From NCBI GenBank assembly GCA_007131285.1, contig SLQV01000077.1:1-57603 (forward strand): a DNA stretch of 57,603 nucleotides, written 5' to 3'. How positions within the stretch are numbered: position 1 is the stretch's first letter; the number at the start of each line of letters is the position of its first letter. Origin of the DNA: Myxococcales bacterium (lineage in GTDB: Bacteria > Myxococcota_A > Polyangia > Polyangiales > SLQV01). Positions 17,515 through 26,381 of the stretch are shown one piece after another. The position numbers and the translations under genes were made by a program. The notes under the pieces are model-generated. The model was given only the letters and a program-made list of their open reading frames with translations, did no database searches and was not told where the DNA came from.

Positions 17515-18870
17515 CTAGGTTGCCCCCGGAGAACGCAAAAGCGTTGCCGCCGCCAAGCCCTGAATATCCATTGAGACGATCAGGATGACATCGGGCGCGT
17601 CCCGCTCAACGCTACCGCGCCCCGCCCCACCGGTTTCAGCGCCCCCCTCTCGCGGCACGCTCGCTTCAGAGAGAGGCGGCGCCTGCCAGCTGCCGCCCGC
17701 AAACAAAGAGAGCGCTACGAGCCAGTTAAATCCGGCGCTGACCGCAAAGCATTCACCCCACACGGCACCGGGGACACACACCCGGGCACCGCGACCTAGA
17801 ACCGCGCGCACCGCACGCAGCTCCGCGGCGAAGACCGCCCCTTCGGTGAGACTACCACCGAGCAGCACGACATCGACGTCATGAGGCGCGATCGCAGCCT
17901 CGGCCAACGCTGCGGCAATGGCTCGTTCCAACGCCCGTTCCGGGTACACCATACGCCGCGAATGGCCTGGGCTTTCGAAACGCAGCGCCGTAGCCAAATG
18001 AAAACCGAGCGCTGGAACCTCGGCGCCGCATACGCGTGCGCCCGCCTCAGGGCCTTCGTCTTGGCTTAGCGCTAAAAAGACCGAACCTTCGCCGTAGCGC
18101 TCGGGAAACCCCGAAAGACTCAGTGCTTTAGCGCGTGCGGCTTGTGCATCCAGCGCCTGGCACATGCCAAGCGATAGGGTCTCGGAAACGCCGACGAGCA
18201 TGCAATCCGCCTCGCCGGCGCTGAGCTTGCGCGCCGCATGCGTCAATGCACTTGCGCCCGAGCAGCGGCCATCGACGGCAGTAATGTTCGGACCGCTCAA
18301 ACCATACCAAATGGCGACTTGACCCGCGGCAGCATTGGCAACCGTATTCGGAAAGCGATTCGGATTAATGAACCGGGGCTCCTCCATTTCGGCTACCCGA
18401 TGAAGCTCTTCTATCGATTCGAGCGCGCCAAAGGCACTACCCCAGGCCACACCGAACCGGTCTGGATAACGCGCCGCCAGCTCGCCCAGCCCGGACTCCT
18501 GCAGCGCACCCTGCACAGCGACAAGCGTCAGGCGGGTCAGACGATCGAATGTGCGCAAGCCCTTGGATCCAAGGAAAGGTTCGGCGCGAAAGCCCCAAAG
18601 CAAGTGCGGCTCAATATGCTCAAATAGTGCACCCGCGAAGGCGCGGACGTCCCCCAAGGGGGGTGGCGTGGGCGTGATGGCACCCGCCCCATCAGGGACC
18701 AGACCTGGCCATACGCTCTCGCGAGCCGCCAACGCGGGCTCCCCCCCGTCAGGAGCGATCTCTACCGAGAACAGCGGCGCATATTGCCGTTGACTGTCAC
18801 TTAGCCACTGGCTCGGCCGCATACCGGCCCACCCCACCACTCCGAAGCCCAGGATACGCTGCGCGGTCAT
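17515..18870 (-). CDS. Degenerate beta-ketoacyl synthase (chain-length-factor-like KS-beta)
   Basis: The protein keeps the thiolase/KS fold, including NPNRFPNTVANAAAGQVAI and a nucleophile-elbow Cys203 in VDGRCSGAS. The two catalytic His motifs are gone: the HGTGT position reads GGSLTEG (338-344) and the NxGH position reads WGECFAVSAG (Glu373 instead of His). It therefore should not decarboxylate malonyl-ACP itself. Its ATG overlaps the stop of the complete ketosynthase by 4 bp, as in KS-alpha/KS-beta pairs of type II polyketide loci, so the two are probably made in equal amounts and form a heterodimer. Unlike classical chain-length factors, it retains the Cys rather than losing it. A role in acyl-chain selection or acyl transfer is inferred. 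Confidence 0.85.
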   Translation of the reverse strand: MTAQRILGFGVVGWAGMRPSQWLSDSQRQYAPLFSVEIAPDGGEPALAARESVWPGLVPDGAGAITPTPPPLGDVRAFAGALFEHIEPHLLWGFRAEPFLGSKGLRTFDRLTRLTLVAVQGALQESGLGELAARYPDRFGVAWGSAFGALESIEELHRVAEMEEPRFINPNRFPNTVANAAAGQVAIWYGLSGPNITAVDGRCSGASALTHAARKLSAGEADCMLVGVSETLSLGMCQALDAQAARAKALSLSGFPERYGEGSVFLALSQDEGPEAGARVCGAEVPALGFHLATALRFESPGHSRRMVYPERALERAIAAALAEAAIAPHDVDVVLLGGSLTEGAVFAAELRAVRAVLGRGARVCVPGAVWGECFAVSAGFNWLVALSLFAGGSWQAPPLSEASVPREGGAETGGAGRGSVERDAPDVILIVSMDIQGLAAATLLRSPGAT

Positions 18871-20201
18871 GGCCTCAGCCCCCCTGAGACGCCCTCGGGC
18901 GCATCGTCCTCGCGAGCACCTTCAGGAACCGCGATGCCAGCCGACGCACTATACCTTCCAGAGGCAGGCGCATCCGGCTGAAGCACGACATCTTCGGCAT
19001 TTATCAGAGGCAAGACCGCATTGTAGCCGCCAAATGCGAGCGAGTTGTTCAGCACGACCCGCAGCCGTGTTGAGTGTGCAGTGCGCTTCAATACGTCGAT
19101 CTCCAAAGCGGGATCCGTTTCTTCGAGGTTCACAGTGCCGGGAACAACACCGGTGCGCAACGCCTGCACGCATGCCACCGCCTCGATCGCGCTGGCAGCG
19201 CCCATGGCGTGTCCAATAGCGCCCTTAAGTGAGGAGACCAGGGGCACATGCGTTCCGAAAACAGCGCGCAAGACCTGCGCCTCGACTGCATCGTTGGCCT
19301 CGGTACCGGTGCCGTGTGCGCAAAAATAATCGACGGCGTCCGGCGCGAGGCCGGTTGCACTCAGAGCACGTAGAAGCGCCGCCCGGCTACCGGCGCCTTC
19401 GGGATGGGGACGCGTAATGTGAAACGCGTCGCATGTGAGCCCAAGCACGCCAAGCTGAGCCAAGGGTTGCCCACCACGACGTACCACGCTCGCGGCGGAT
19501 TCGAGCACAAAGAACGCGGCCCCCTCGCCAATCATTAAGCCTTTGCGCTGGGCATCGAAGGGCTGGCAGCGCTGCGGGGCGATCGCACCTAAACGAGCAA
19601 AGCCTGCATACTGGAGGCGCTCTATGACCTCGCTTGCCCCCGCAATGACAAGGTCAGCGTGCCCCGTGCGTATCAACTCCGCTCCCAGCCCGAGCGCATA
19701 GTTCCCCGCAGCGCAAGCGCCCGGAACGGTATGAATGGGTCCCTCGCACCCCGCGGACCGAGCGACGAGGGCGGGGAGCGTGACCGACCCAAACGGGACG
19801 ACCGCCCCGGGCGCCACGCCGGCTGCGTTCCCGTGGAACCAAGCCCGATGCACTGCACCTAAGCGGTCGCCCTCGCCCATCGACGTGCCCACGACGACCG
19901 CACGACGTTCCGGCGCCGGCGTCTGCGCGTTGGGGTGCCCGGCTTGTTCAAGCGCCTGGCGCGTCGCCGCAAGCGCATAACCCGCGGCCCTTCCGACCTG
20001 CCGTTGCTCACTTCGTGTGAGCCAAGGCTCCCAGGGCACCCCCTTGACCTCGCAGGCCTGATCCCGCTCAATGCCATCGGTCGAAAATCGGGTGACCTGG
20101 CCCTGACCACTTTCGCCTCGGCACAAAGCCTGCCACCAGCTCTCGACATCGCTTCCGAGTGCGCTGACAATCCCCATCCCGGTCACGTAGACCGCTTCCA
20201 T
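18867..20201 (-). CDS. Beta-ketoacyl-ACP synthase, FabF-like (KS-alpha)
   Basis: This is a complete condensing enzyme: Cys163 in TVPGACAAG, His296 in CAHGTGTE and His331 in KGAIGHAMGAAS form the Cys-His-His triad, with NNSLAFGGYNAVL near the C-terminus. It would extend a carrier-bound acyl chain by a decarboxylative Claisen reaction with malonyl-ACP. The protein is 444 residues, with a C-terminal tail of about 35 residues beyond FabF. Start ATG 20201 has AGGAG 9 nt upstream. It opens the minus-strand arm and is coupled to the degenerate KS. Its divergent neighbour, 98 bp away, is the acyl-AMP ligase. It is not the housekeeping FabF, since no fab genes are near. Confidence 0.92.
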   Translation of the reverse strand: MEAVYVTGMGIVSALGSDVESWWQALCRGESGQGQVTRFSTDGIERDQACEVKGVPWEPWLTRSEQRQVGRAAGYALAATRQALEQAGHPNAQTPAPERRAVVVGTSMGEGDRLGAVHRAWFHGNAAGVAPGAVVPFGSVTLPALVARSAGCEGPIHTVPGACAAGNYALGLGAELIRTGHADLVIAGASEVIERLQYAGFARLGAIAPQRCQPFDAQRKGLMIGEGAAFFVLESAASVVRRGGQPLAQLGVLGLTCDAFHITRPHPEGAGSRAALLRALSATGLAPDAVDYFCAHGTGTEANDAVEAQVLRAVFGTHVPLVSSLKGAIGHAMGAASAIEAVACVQALRTGVVPGTVNLEETDPALEIDVLKRTAHSTRLRVVLNNSLAFGGYNAVLPLINAEDVVLQPDAPASGRYSASAGIAVPEGAREDDAPEGVSGGLRP

Positions 20202-20299
20202 CGCACGCCGCTCCTAGTCCGAGCGACCCCAAAAGGCAAGAGCGTGGTCGCGGCTCGCGCCTTGACACTTCACCCTACGGAAACGTAAAGAGCGGCCTC
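20202..20299. promoter_or_regulatory. Divergent promoter region of the KS/FAAL lipid locus
   Basis: This 98-bp gap between the start of the minus-strand ketosynthase arm and the plus-strand acyl-AMP ligase must carry both promoters, so a single regulator could control the whole locus. I cannot identify -35/-10 boxes with confidence. Confidence 0.4.
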
Positions 20300-22108
20300 A
20301 TGGCGGAAAATCTCGCGACAACGCTGGTGACCGCCCTCCTCGACTTACCCGAGCGGGAGGGGCGAGGCTTTACGTGCGTGAGGCGAGATGGCAGCGAGAA
20401 GTCTCTTTCCTGGCGTGAACTGAAGGCCGCCGCGCGCGCCACCGGAAAAATACTCAAGACGTCACTTGGCGTGGTGCCAGGTGACCGAGTGGTGGTGGTT
20501 CTACCCGAGCCTGATGACTTCGTAGTCGCGTTTTTTGGCTGCGTCCTCGCGGGCGCGGTCCCCGTGCCGCTCGCCAACAAAGCGCCTTTTCGCGCAGCGG
20601 CGGCCTACCGCGATCATCTCGCACATATCTTGCGAGCATCCGGGGCTAAGCTGATCCTTACGGACCGTCAGTGCGCCGAGGCCGCGGAGCTATCGCTTCT
20701 TGACGCGGAACTCGGGCGCGACACGTCTGAGCCGACTTCCCGGTCACCCATGAGCACCGCAGCAACGGCACGCGTGACCGTTGCTGATGTAGACACGCTC
20801 GGCGCACAGTTGGGCCAGATATCCGCTGCGGGCGACTTCGACCAGCCTGCGCTGCCTAGCCCAGACGACCTGTGCTTCCTTCAGTTTACGTCCGGCAGCA
20901 CGTCTGAGCCGAAGGGCGTGAGGGTGTTGCATCGCAATCTCGTCGCGAACGCGCGGGCTTTTTTGGGCCCCGCTGGCCTCGACCGCACCGATGCAGACCT
21001 GGGCTTGAGCTGGCTGCCGCTCTACCACGACATGGGACTGATTGGCTTTGTCCTGGGCCCTGTCATCTGTGATATCTCGGTTGTCTTGATTGCGACCGAA
21101 CGTTTTGCAAAGCTCCCGCGATCCTGGCTGGAGGAGATCAGTGCTCGCGGCGCTACGATCACATTTGCGCCCAACTTTGCGTACCGACTGGTCACGCGGC
21201 GCGTGCGCGAACGAGATCTAGAGCGACTTAACCTCCGCAGCTTGCGCATCGCAGGCTGCGGTGCCGAACCGATTCAGGCTGAAACGCTTGTAAGTTTCGC
21301 TGAACGCTTTGCTCCGTGTGGCTTCAACCCGATAGCATTCGCCCCCTGCTACGGCATGGCCGAAAGCACTCTGGCAATATCGTTCACTCGGCCAAACGAT
21401 CCATTGGCGTTCGAATGGGTTGACACCAAGCAGCTGGCCCAAGGTCAAGCCGTTGTGTCGCAGTCTGCGCAAAGACCCGAAGCAACAACTCCAGGCACCC
21501 ATGTGCAGCCAGTCCAGTCGCAGATCGTCGATTGCGGTCAGCCGTTCCCGGGGCATGAGGTGCATGTCGTGCGAGAGGACGGTGCAGTGGCCGATGAGCG
21601 AGAGGTTGGCGAAGTCTGGGTGCGCGGCCCAAGCGTAGCGGACGGCTACGAGGGGCTCAGTAGCCCGGACACATTCGATCCAGACGGCTGGCTACACACC
21701 GGTGACCTTGGCTATTTCGCTGAGAATCATCTTTTTATCTGTGGACGCCTGAAGGACATGATTATCGTCAATGGATCCAATCATTTCCCTCAAGATATCG
21801 AATGGTTGGTGGCGGGCGTAGAGGGCGTACGGGAAGGCGGCGTCGTGGCCTTCGGGTTGCCGGGAACCCAGGGCGATGAAATCGTTGTGGTTGCCGAAAC
21901 ACGCGCCAGCGACGCCGGGCGCGTGCGCGACGAAGCCGCACGACGTGTGGCTGCGGAGATGGGCGTTCAGCCCTCCGTGGTAGCGGCCGTGCCTCCCGGC
22001 ACAATACCCAAGACATCTAGCGGAAAAATACAACGCAGGCGGACCCGCCAGCTCTATCAAAACGGTGCGCTCTCCGAGCATGGTACCGCGACCGAAACGC
22101 CGAGCTAG
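20300..22108 (+). CDS. Fatty-acyl-AMP ligase (FAAL)
   Basis: This enzyme activates a free fatty acid as acyl-AMP and passes it to an acyl carrier protein. The ANL motifs are present: QFTSGSTSEPKG (195-206), HDMGLIGFVLGP, PCYGMAEST, TGDLGYF, GRLKDMIIVNG and the C-terminal catalytic Lys in TSSGKIQRR. The HDMGLIG and FPQDIEW segments are typical of FAALs rather than CoA ligases. Length of 602 residues fits. ATG 20300 has only a weak AAGAG upstream. Two free ACP genes follow on the same strand, so they are its likely acceptors. It probably supplies the starter for the ketosynthase pair and oxoamine synthase encoded on the opposite arm. Confidence 0.92.
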   Translation: MAENLATTLVTALLDLPEREGRGFTCVRRDGSEKSLSWRELKAAARATGKILKTSLGVVPGDRVVVVLPEPDDFVVAFFGCVLAGAVPVPLANKAPFRAAAAYRDHLAHILRASGAKLILTDRQCAEAAELSLLDAELGRDTSEPTSRSPMSTAATARVTVADVDTLGAQLGQISAAGDFDQPALPSPDDLCFLQFTSGSTSEPKGVRVLHRNLVANARAFLGPAGLDRTDADLGLSWLPLYHDMGLIGFVLGPVICDISVVLIATERFAKLPRSWLEEISARGATITFAPNFAYRLVTRRVRERDLERLNLRSLRIAGCGAEPIQAETLVSFAERFAPCGFNPIAFAPCYGMAESTLAISFTRPNDPLAFEWVDTKQLAQGQAVVSQSAQRPEATTPGTHVQPVQSQIVDCGQPFPGHEVHVVREDGAVADEREVGEVWVRGPSVADGYEGLSSPDTFDPDGWLHTGDLGYFAENHLFICGRLKDMIIVNGSNHFPQDIEWLVAGVEGVREGGVVAFGLPGTQGDEIVVVAETRASDAGRVRDEAARRVAAEMGVQPSVVAAVPPGTIPKTSSGKIQRRRTRQLYQNGALSEHGTATETPS

Positions 22109-22599
22109 CCGGCCGCGCACCCTCCCTGCGCGCTCACTTTTAGGAGTTATACGCACCGGCCTTCCTCAGATAGCTGAGGGTGAATCCGAATCATACTTCG
22201 GCGCCAAAGCCGCCCGATGCCAGCGTGAGAAGCGCTCACGGGTCTCGGCCTAAAGCGAGTCTACCTGCCTCTTGGGGCTCCCCGACCCGTGTATCAAAAC
22301 CCGTCTGACCAGAGGCGCGTTTGACCTGGGTCTGGGCTTAGCGTCAGGCTGGGCTATAGTCGGCGCGCTCGCAGAGGTAAGCCCGGACCATAGACGAAAC
22401 CTCCGCGCTAGGAGGCCTTCCCTTAGGGAACGCGCGAAAGCGCGGTCTGTGGCTTCGACGGGAACGACGTGCCTGGTTTTTACACCAGCCACAGGATACC
22501 CCCTTATCGAGCAACCTAGTAAACGGCCTCGACGAACGACCGCCGTACCCCGACAGAACGCAAACGCCCGAGCGCTGATCCGGGCGCCGCAGGAGGCCG
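22109..22599. other. Intergenic region between FAAL and first ACP gene
   Basis: This stretch is about 490 bp. An open frame through it continues into the ACP gene in another frame but has no recognisable protein features. No clear terminator or promoter is seen. Confidence 0.4.
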
Positions 22600-22854
22600 A
22601 TGGACACCGACGAACTTTTGATACTCTTCCGAGAACTCGCCAGCGAGATCGCCGAAAAGGACTGCTCGAGCATTCCGGCCGACGCGCAGGTAACGCAGCT
22701 GGGGATCGACTCCCTCGGTTTGATGGAACTTGTGGGTACGCTTGAGCGTGAGCTTGCGATCCGGCTTCCGGAGGCGGAGCTTGCGGAAGTTCGCACCGTC
22801 AACGACCTTTTGCGCGTCGCGGCACAGCAACTTAAGGAGCGCCGCACGGGCTAA
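22600..22854 (+). CDS. Acyl carrier protein 1
   Basis: This is an 84-residue carrier protein with the phosphopantetheine-attachment motif GIDSLGLMEL, so it would hold acyl chains as thioesters after activation by a phosphopantetheinyl transferase encoded elsewhere. A strong Shine-Dalgarno (AGGAGG, 3 nt before ATG) fixes the start. It shares only moderate similarity with the second ACP 355 bp downstream, so the two are not a recent duplicate and may have different jobs, for example starter carrier versus malonyl carrier. Confidence 0.92.
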   Translation: MDTDELLILFRELASEIAEKDCSSIPADAQVTQLGIDSLGLMELVGTLERELAIRLPEAELAEVRTVNDLLRVAAQQLKERRTG

Positions 22855-23209
22855 ACGCCAGAGGCTTCGAGCGCTACCCGAAAAACCGTTAAGCATTTGA
22901 CATAAAACGTCTTTCCTGCGATTTACAGGCAAGCTGACTCCGAGCGGAGGCCGACGTAAATGGGCGCGAGACTGGCGCCCTCGAGTCTATACCCGTACCC
23001 TTAGAGCCGGCGAGACCGAAGCCGACAGGCCGATGACGGGTCGACTTGCAACGGTGTGGCCGCCAGCGGCGTAGAACCTGCAAGGGAGTCCTTGAGGCCC
23101 GGTGGCGAAGGAGCAGGTCGTCACCGAGCGAACGTAGCCGCAGGCTCTTGCCAGCGGGGTGACTTTTAGATTGAAGGCCGTGGTCAAGCCGAAGTGACGA
23201 GGATACAGA
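22855..23209. other. Long structured leader before the second ACP gene
   Basis: TTGACA at 22897-22902 is a good -35 candidate, but no strong -10 follows at 16-18 bp. Further on is a dyad, GGGCGC (about 22963) paired with GCGCCC (about 22976). A GC-rich tract full of short complementary runs then extends to the ACP Shine-Dalgarno (GAGGA). The second ACP probably has its own promoter and a long 5' leader. I do not recognise a known riboswitch. Confidence 0.4.
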
Positions 23210-23446
23210 ATGGATATCAACGAGCTTCGCGAAGAAATCCGTCAGATTATCGCTGAGGTAAGCGAGGTGGACATCATTCCCGACGCCACCTCGTTCGGCG
23301 AGCTTGGAATCGACAGCATGATGGCGATTGAGATCGTTGCCGAGGTGGAGCGCAAGTACAAGCTTTCTATCCCCGAAGACGAGCTTCAAGAGCTCACGGA
23401 TCTGGACCGCGTCGTCGAAAAGGTAACCTCGCGCATCGCAGCCTAG
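23210..23446 (+). CDS. Acyl carrier protein 2
   Basis: This is a 78-residue acidic carrier protein with GIDSMMAIEI as its phosphopantetheine site. The start ATG follows GAGGATACAGA, a normal ribosome-binding site. Helix-II residues after the Ser differ from ACP1 (MMAIEI versus LGLMEL), which implies recognition by different partner enzymes. It ends the plus-strand arm of the lipid locus. It is not obviously the housekeeping AcpP, because no fab genes surround it. Confidence 0.9.
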   Translation: MDINELREEIRQIIAEVSEVDIIPDATSFGELGIDSMMAIEIVAEVERKYKLSIPEDELQELTDLDRVVEKVTSRIAA

Positions 23447-23503
23447 ACTCGGGCCTGCCGTGTGCTTGGTGGGTCGAGCGCATGTGGTTGAGGCGCCGCA
23501 GGC

Positions 23504-24259
23504 TTAGCGTTCGATACGCACCGCTTCGACGCGGCGCAGCTCGACCGCTTGTTCACGCGTTAAGGCCACGTAAACAGGCAAACCCGTATCTTCTACGGCT
23601 AAACGGAGGAAGCGCCGCTCGTGACGACAGGCAGCAAGATACCGGTTGAGGGTTGCGATAAGCTGGATGAGAGACACCTCATAATCTTCGGGCTGTTTAG
23701 CTGAATCGGACGTTCGGGGAACGGTCGCATGCCAGCTATCGGCCAACAAAACGACCTGCCCCCCTGGTTCGATCCAAGCGACATCTAGCCCAGCCAGAGG
23801 CATTGCAAATCCCCTGAGGTGATTGATGCACTGCGCTAGAGTTCCGCAGGCCGCTTCTTTCTCGATAACCAGCGCCCGGTCCGCTAGTTGGCGCGTCAAC
23901 GCCACGCTTGCACCAGGGTCATCCTCGGCCAGGTAATAGGTGCGCAGCAGATCGTCCTGCGTGTCCTCCGCGCCGGGATTTGCAAGGGCCGCGCACAGCG
24001 CGTCAAACCGTTCGTCAGGCAGCGCCGCCAGGAGTCCCGCGGCGCGCAGCGCGCGCGCGTACACCACGCGCCGACTTAACCTTTCCGAGAAGCCATCGGC
24101 CGGGTAATCGTCCACCGAATGCCGCGCGGCCTCCAACTGATCATGCGACGAGAGCACGGCCGATGCCGGTGGATCGGGTGGCTGGGAAGCCTCGGACGGT
24201 GGCGACGGAAAAGACACGGCGTTGCCTACAGGATGCCTGACCTTGTGACGTCGACGCAA
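23504..24259 (-). CDS. Hypothetical protein
   Basis: I do not recognise this protein. It is mainly alpha-helical in appearance, with a Pro-rich N-terminus, an Ala/Leu-rich middle and a C-terminal part with alternating hydrophobic strands (GLDVAWIEPGGQVVLLADSWH, FLRLAVEDTGLPVYVAL). It has no signal peptide or membrane helix, so it is probably cytosolic. The open frame overlaps the start of hflX head to head by 27 bp. An in-frame GTG at about 24157 would remove this overlap and may be the real start. The convergent neighbour is the second ACP gene; a link to that pathway is only positional. Confidence 0.6.
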   Translation of the reverse strand: MRRRHKVRHPVGNAVSFPSPPSEASQPPDPPASAVLSSHDQLEAARHSVDDYPADGFSERLSRRVVYARALRAAGLLAALPDERFDALCAALANPGAEDTQDDLLRTYYLAEDDPGASVALTRQLADRALVIEKEAACGTLAQCINHLRGFAMPLAGLDVAWIEPGGQVVLLADSWHATVPRTSDSAKQPEDYEVSLIQLIATLNRYLAACRHERRFLRLAVEDTGLPVYVALTREQAVELRRVEAVRIER

Positions 24260-26080
24260 CGAGGGAGTTCAACCGCAGCGCTGAGCCTCCGTCCCGTCGC
24301 CGACGCAGCCTTGCTTTGCCGCAGACAAGGCACCATCCTGCGGGATCACGTGACGTTACATGGTCATCTTCAGGGACTGGCTCCTTCCGAAACGAAGCTC
24401 CTTGAGCGGCTCTATCGGCGGAAGGTGCCCACCCAATCGCTTTTCCCGACGGAGCTTGCGCGACCGCTCTGCGATATTTCTCACCAAATACGGCGTCAGG
24501 TCGGACTCTTGGTAGACCGTAGCGGAACGGTTACCCACGTCATCGTCGGTGACAGCACCAAACTTTTCATCCCGGATCTCGGCCGCGTCCGCGCGGGTGC
24601 CAGCCGCTTTCGCGGCCTTCGTCTGCTCCACACCCATCTCCATCAAGAGCCGATCAGCCGAGACGATCTTGTCGACCTGACCCGGCTTCGCCTTGACTTA
24701 GTAGCGGCGCTGCTTGTCGCAACCGATGGATTGCCCTTTCGCGTCTACTACGCGCACAACGTCCCCAATCGCGAGGGCCTTCCGTACGTTACTGTCGGCC
24801 CGATACCCTTCAGCCACCTCGACCTCGATGTTGGCCTTCTGATTCGGGAGCTCGAGACGGACTTTGCGCGTGAGGCAAAGCGCTATCCCCGCAGGACGCC
24901 GGAGGGCCGGGCGATTCTCGTCCACGTGTCGAATAAGCGCGATGCACATGAGACCGAGGCGTCTCTCATCGAACTTAAGGAACTGGCGCGGACAGCCGGC
25001 CTGGAAGTCGTGGACACTATCACACAGGTGCGACCACAGGTTGACCCTCGTTATGTGGTCGGCCGAGGCAAGCTAGATGACATTACCCTGCGCGCAATGC
25101 AGCTCGACGCTGATGTCCTGGTCATTGATCGTGAAGTCAGCGCGGCCCAGAGCACTGCTCTCGCCGAGGTTTCCGAACTCAAAATAATTGACCGTACCCA
25201 GCTCATTCTCGACATCTTTGCCATGCGCGCCGAGAGTCGCGTCGGCAAGGTCCAGGTCGAGCTCGCCCAGATGAAGTACCTGCTTCCGCGCCTCGGAACG
25301 CGGGATGACGCGCTTTCGCGACTGACCGGCGGCATTGGCGGGCGCGGCCCAGGCGAAACCAAGCTAGAGATAGGGCGGCGGAGGGCGCGCGAACGGGTAC
25401 ATCGGCTCGAAGCCGAGCTGAAAACTCTCGCCAAGACGCGACGACAAATGCGGGGGCGGCGCCGGCGACGCGAGGTGCCCCACATTGCCATCGTGGGCTA
25501 CACAAACGCGGGCAAGAGCACGTTGCTCAATACGCTTACGCAGGCAGATGTGTTGGCAGAAGACAAACTCTTTGCAACGCTGGACCCACGTTCGAAACGC
25601 CTCAGACTACCAAGAGAGCGCGAGGTCGTTATTTCAGATACCGTGGGCTTCATTCGACACTTGCCGAAAGACTTATTCGGGGCTTTTCGGTCCACCTTTG
25701 AAGCTGCTCAGGAAGCTACTTTATTGCTGGAGGTGATCGACGCCTCTGATCCGGAGCTTGAGACCTACGTCACGACCACCGCCAAGTTATTGACCGAGCT
25801 TGAACTCGACCACGTTGAAAAACTGACCGTCTACAACAAAGCGGACAAACTGAGCGAGGCTCAGCGCGAAGGACTGCGCACGCGGGGACTGGTTGTCTCA
25901 GCGCCCGACCCGGCGACCCTGAGACCCCTGCTCGAAGCCATGGAAGCCTGCCTAGACATCGCGTTGACCGCCAGCGATGCCTCTGCGAACAGCACTGCTA
26001 TCGCGGAGGAGGATGCCATTGACCGCGAGCCGCCAGACTACGGCACGCGAGACAACGCAGCCGCAGATGGCTTAGGGTAA
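24233..26080 (+). CDS. hflX: Ribosome-associated GTPase HflX, long form
   Basis: HflX binds the 50S subunit and splits stalled or hibernating ribosomes after stress. Present are the HflX-specific block ([44 protein letters not shown]), a coiled-coil, and the GTPase domain with G1 [10 protein letters not shown]3 DTVGF and G4 NKAD. Typical HflX is about 430 residues. This one is about 615 because of an N-terminal region of about 200 residues (to about 24,870) that I cannot assign. ATG 24233 was chosen because the open frame before it overlaps the divergent unknown gene. Confidence 0.9.
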   Translation: MPDLVTSTQRGSSTAALSLRPVADAALLCRRQGTILRDHVTLHGHLQGLAPSETKLLERLYRRKVPTQSLFPTELARPLCDISHQIRRQVGLLVDRSGTVTHVIVGDSTKLFIPDLGRVRAGASRFRGLRLLHTHLHQEPISRDDLVDLTRLRLDLVAALLVATDGLPFRVYYAHNVPNREGLPYVTVGPIPFSHLDLDVGLLIRELETDFAREAKRYPRRTPEGRAILVHVSNKRDAHETEASLIELKELARTAGLEVVDTITQVRPQVDPRYVVGRGKLDDITLRAMQLDADVLVIDREVSAAQSTALAEVSELKIIDRTQLILDIFAMRAESRVGKVQVELAQMKYLLPRLGTRDDALSRLTGGIGGRGPGETKLEIGRRRARERVHRLEAELKTLAKTRRQMRGRRRRREVPHIAIVGYTNAGKSTLLNTLTQADVLAEDKLFATLDPRSKRLRLPREREVVISDTVGFIRHLPKDLFGAFRSTFEAAQEATLLLEVIDASDPELETYVTTTAKLLTELELDHVEKLTVYNKADKLSEAQREGLRTRGLVVSAPDPATLRPLLEAMEACLDIALTASDASANSTAIAEEDAIDREPPDYGTRDNAAADGLG

Positions 26081-26381
26081 AGCGGACATGGGATAAACAG
26101 GCGCGGTTCTTGGGCATGGACCGCTGACTGGGCCCGCGGAATTTGCGGGGTGCGCGGGGATCATGGCACGCCGGCGCGCGGCGCTAGATCGCCCCCCCCC
26201 GCAACCCTCCGCCCGACGGGCTCCTGCCTGAATGAAAGCAATATATTCGCAAGAATCTAACATAGTACTGTCGAGGAACGACCTTAAGCCAAAGCCGAGT
26301 ACCCCCGATTCCCCGATCCCGCGCGGTCGATTTACACGCCCAGGGTTGTCATCTGCGATCCCTGCCTTGGTTCACCCGGCG
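26081..26381. other. Convergent intergenic region
   Basis: GC-rich dyads are visible around 26137-26160 (CCCGC ... GCGGG) between two genes that end toward each other. No T tract follows, so this is only a possible bidirectional terminator. Confidence 0.35.

Noticed and set aside
22272-22745. Open frame of 157 codons between FAAL and ACP1
   Set aside because: It overlaps the ACP gene in another frame, has no recognisable features and an unlikely composition; the ACP has a strong ribosome-binding site.
18867-23446. Housekeeping fatty-acid synthesis (fab) operon
   Set aside because: No fabD, fabG, fabH or fabZ; two unlike ACPs, a FAAL and a degenerate KS do not belong to the standard set.
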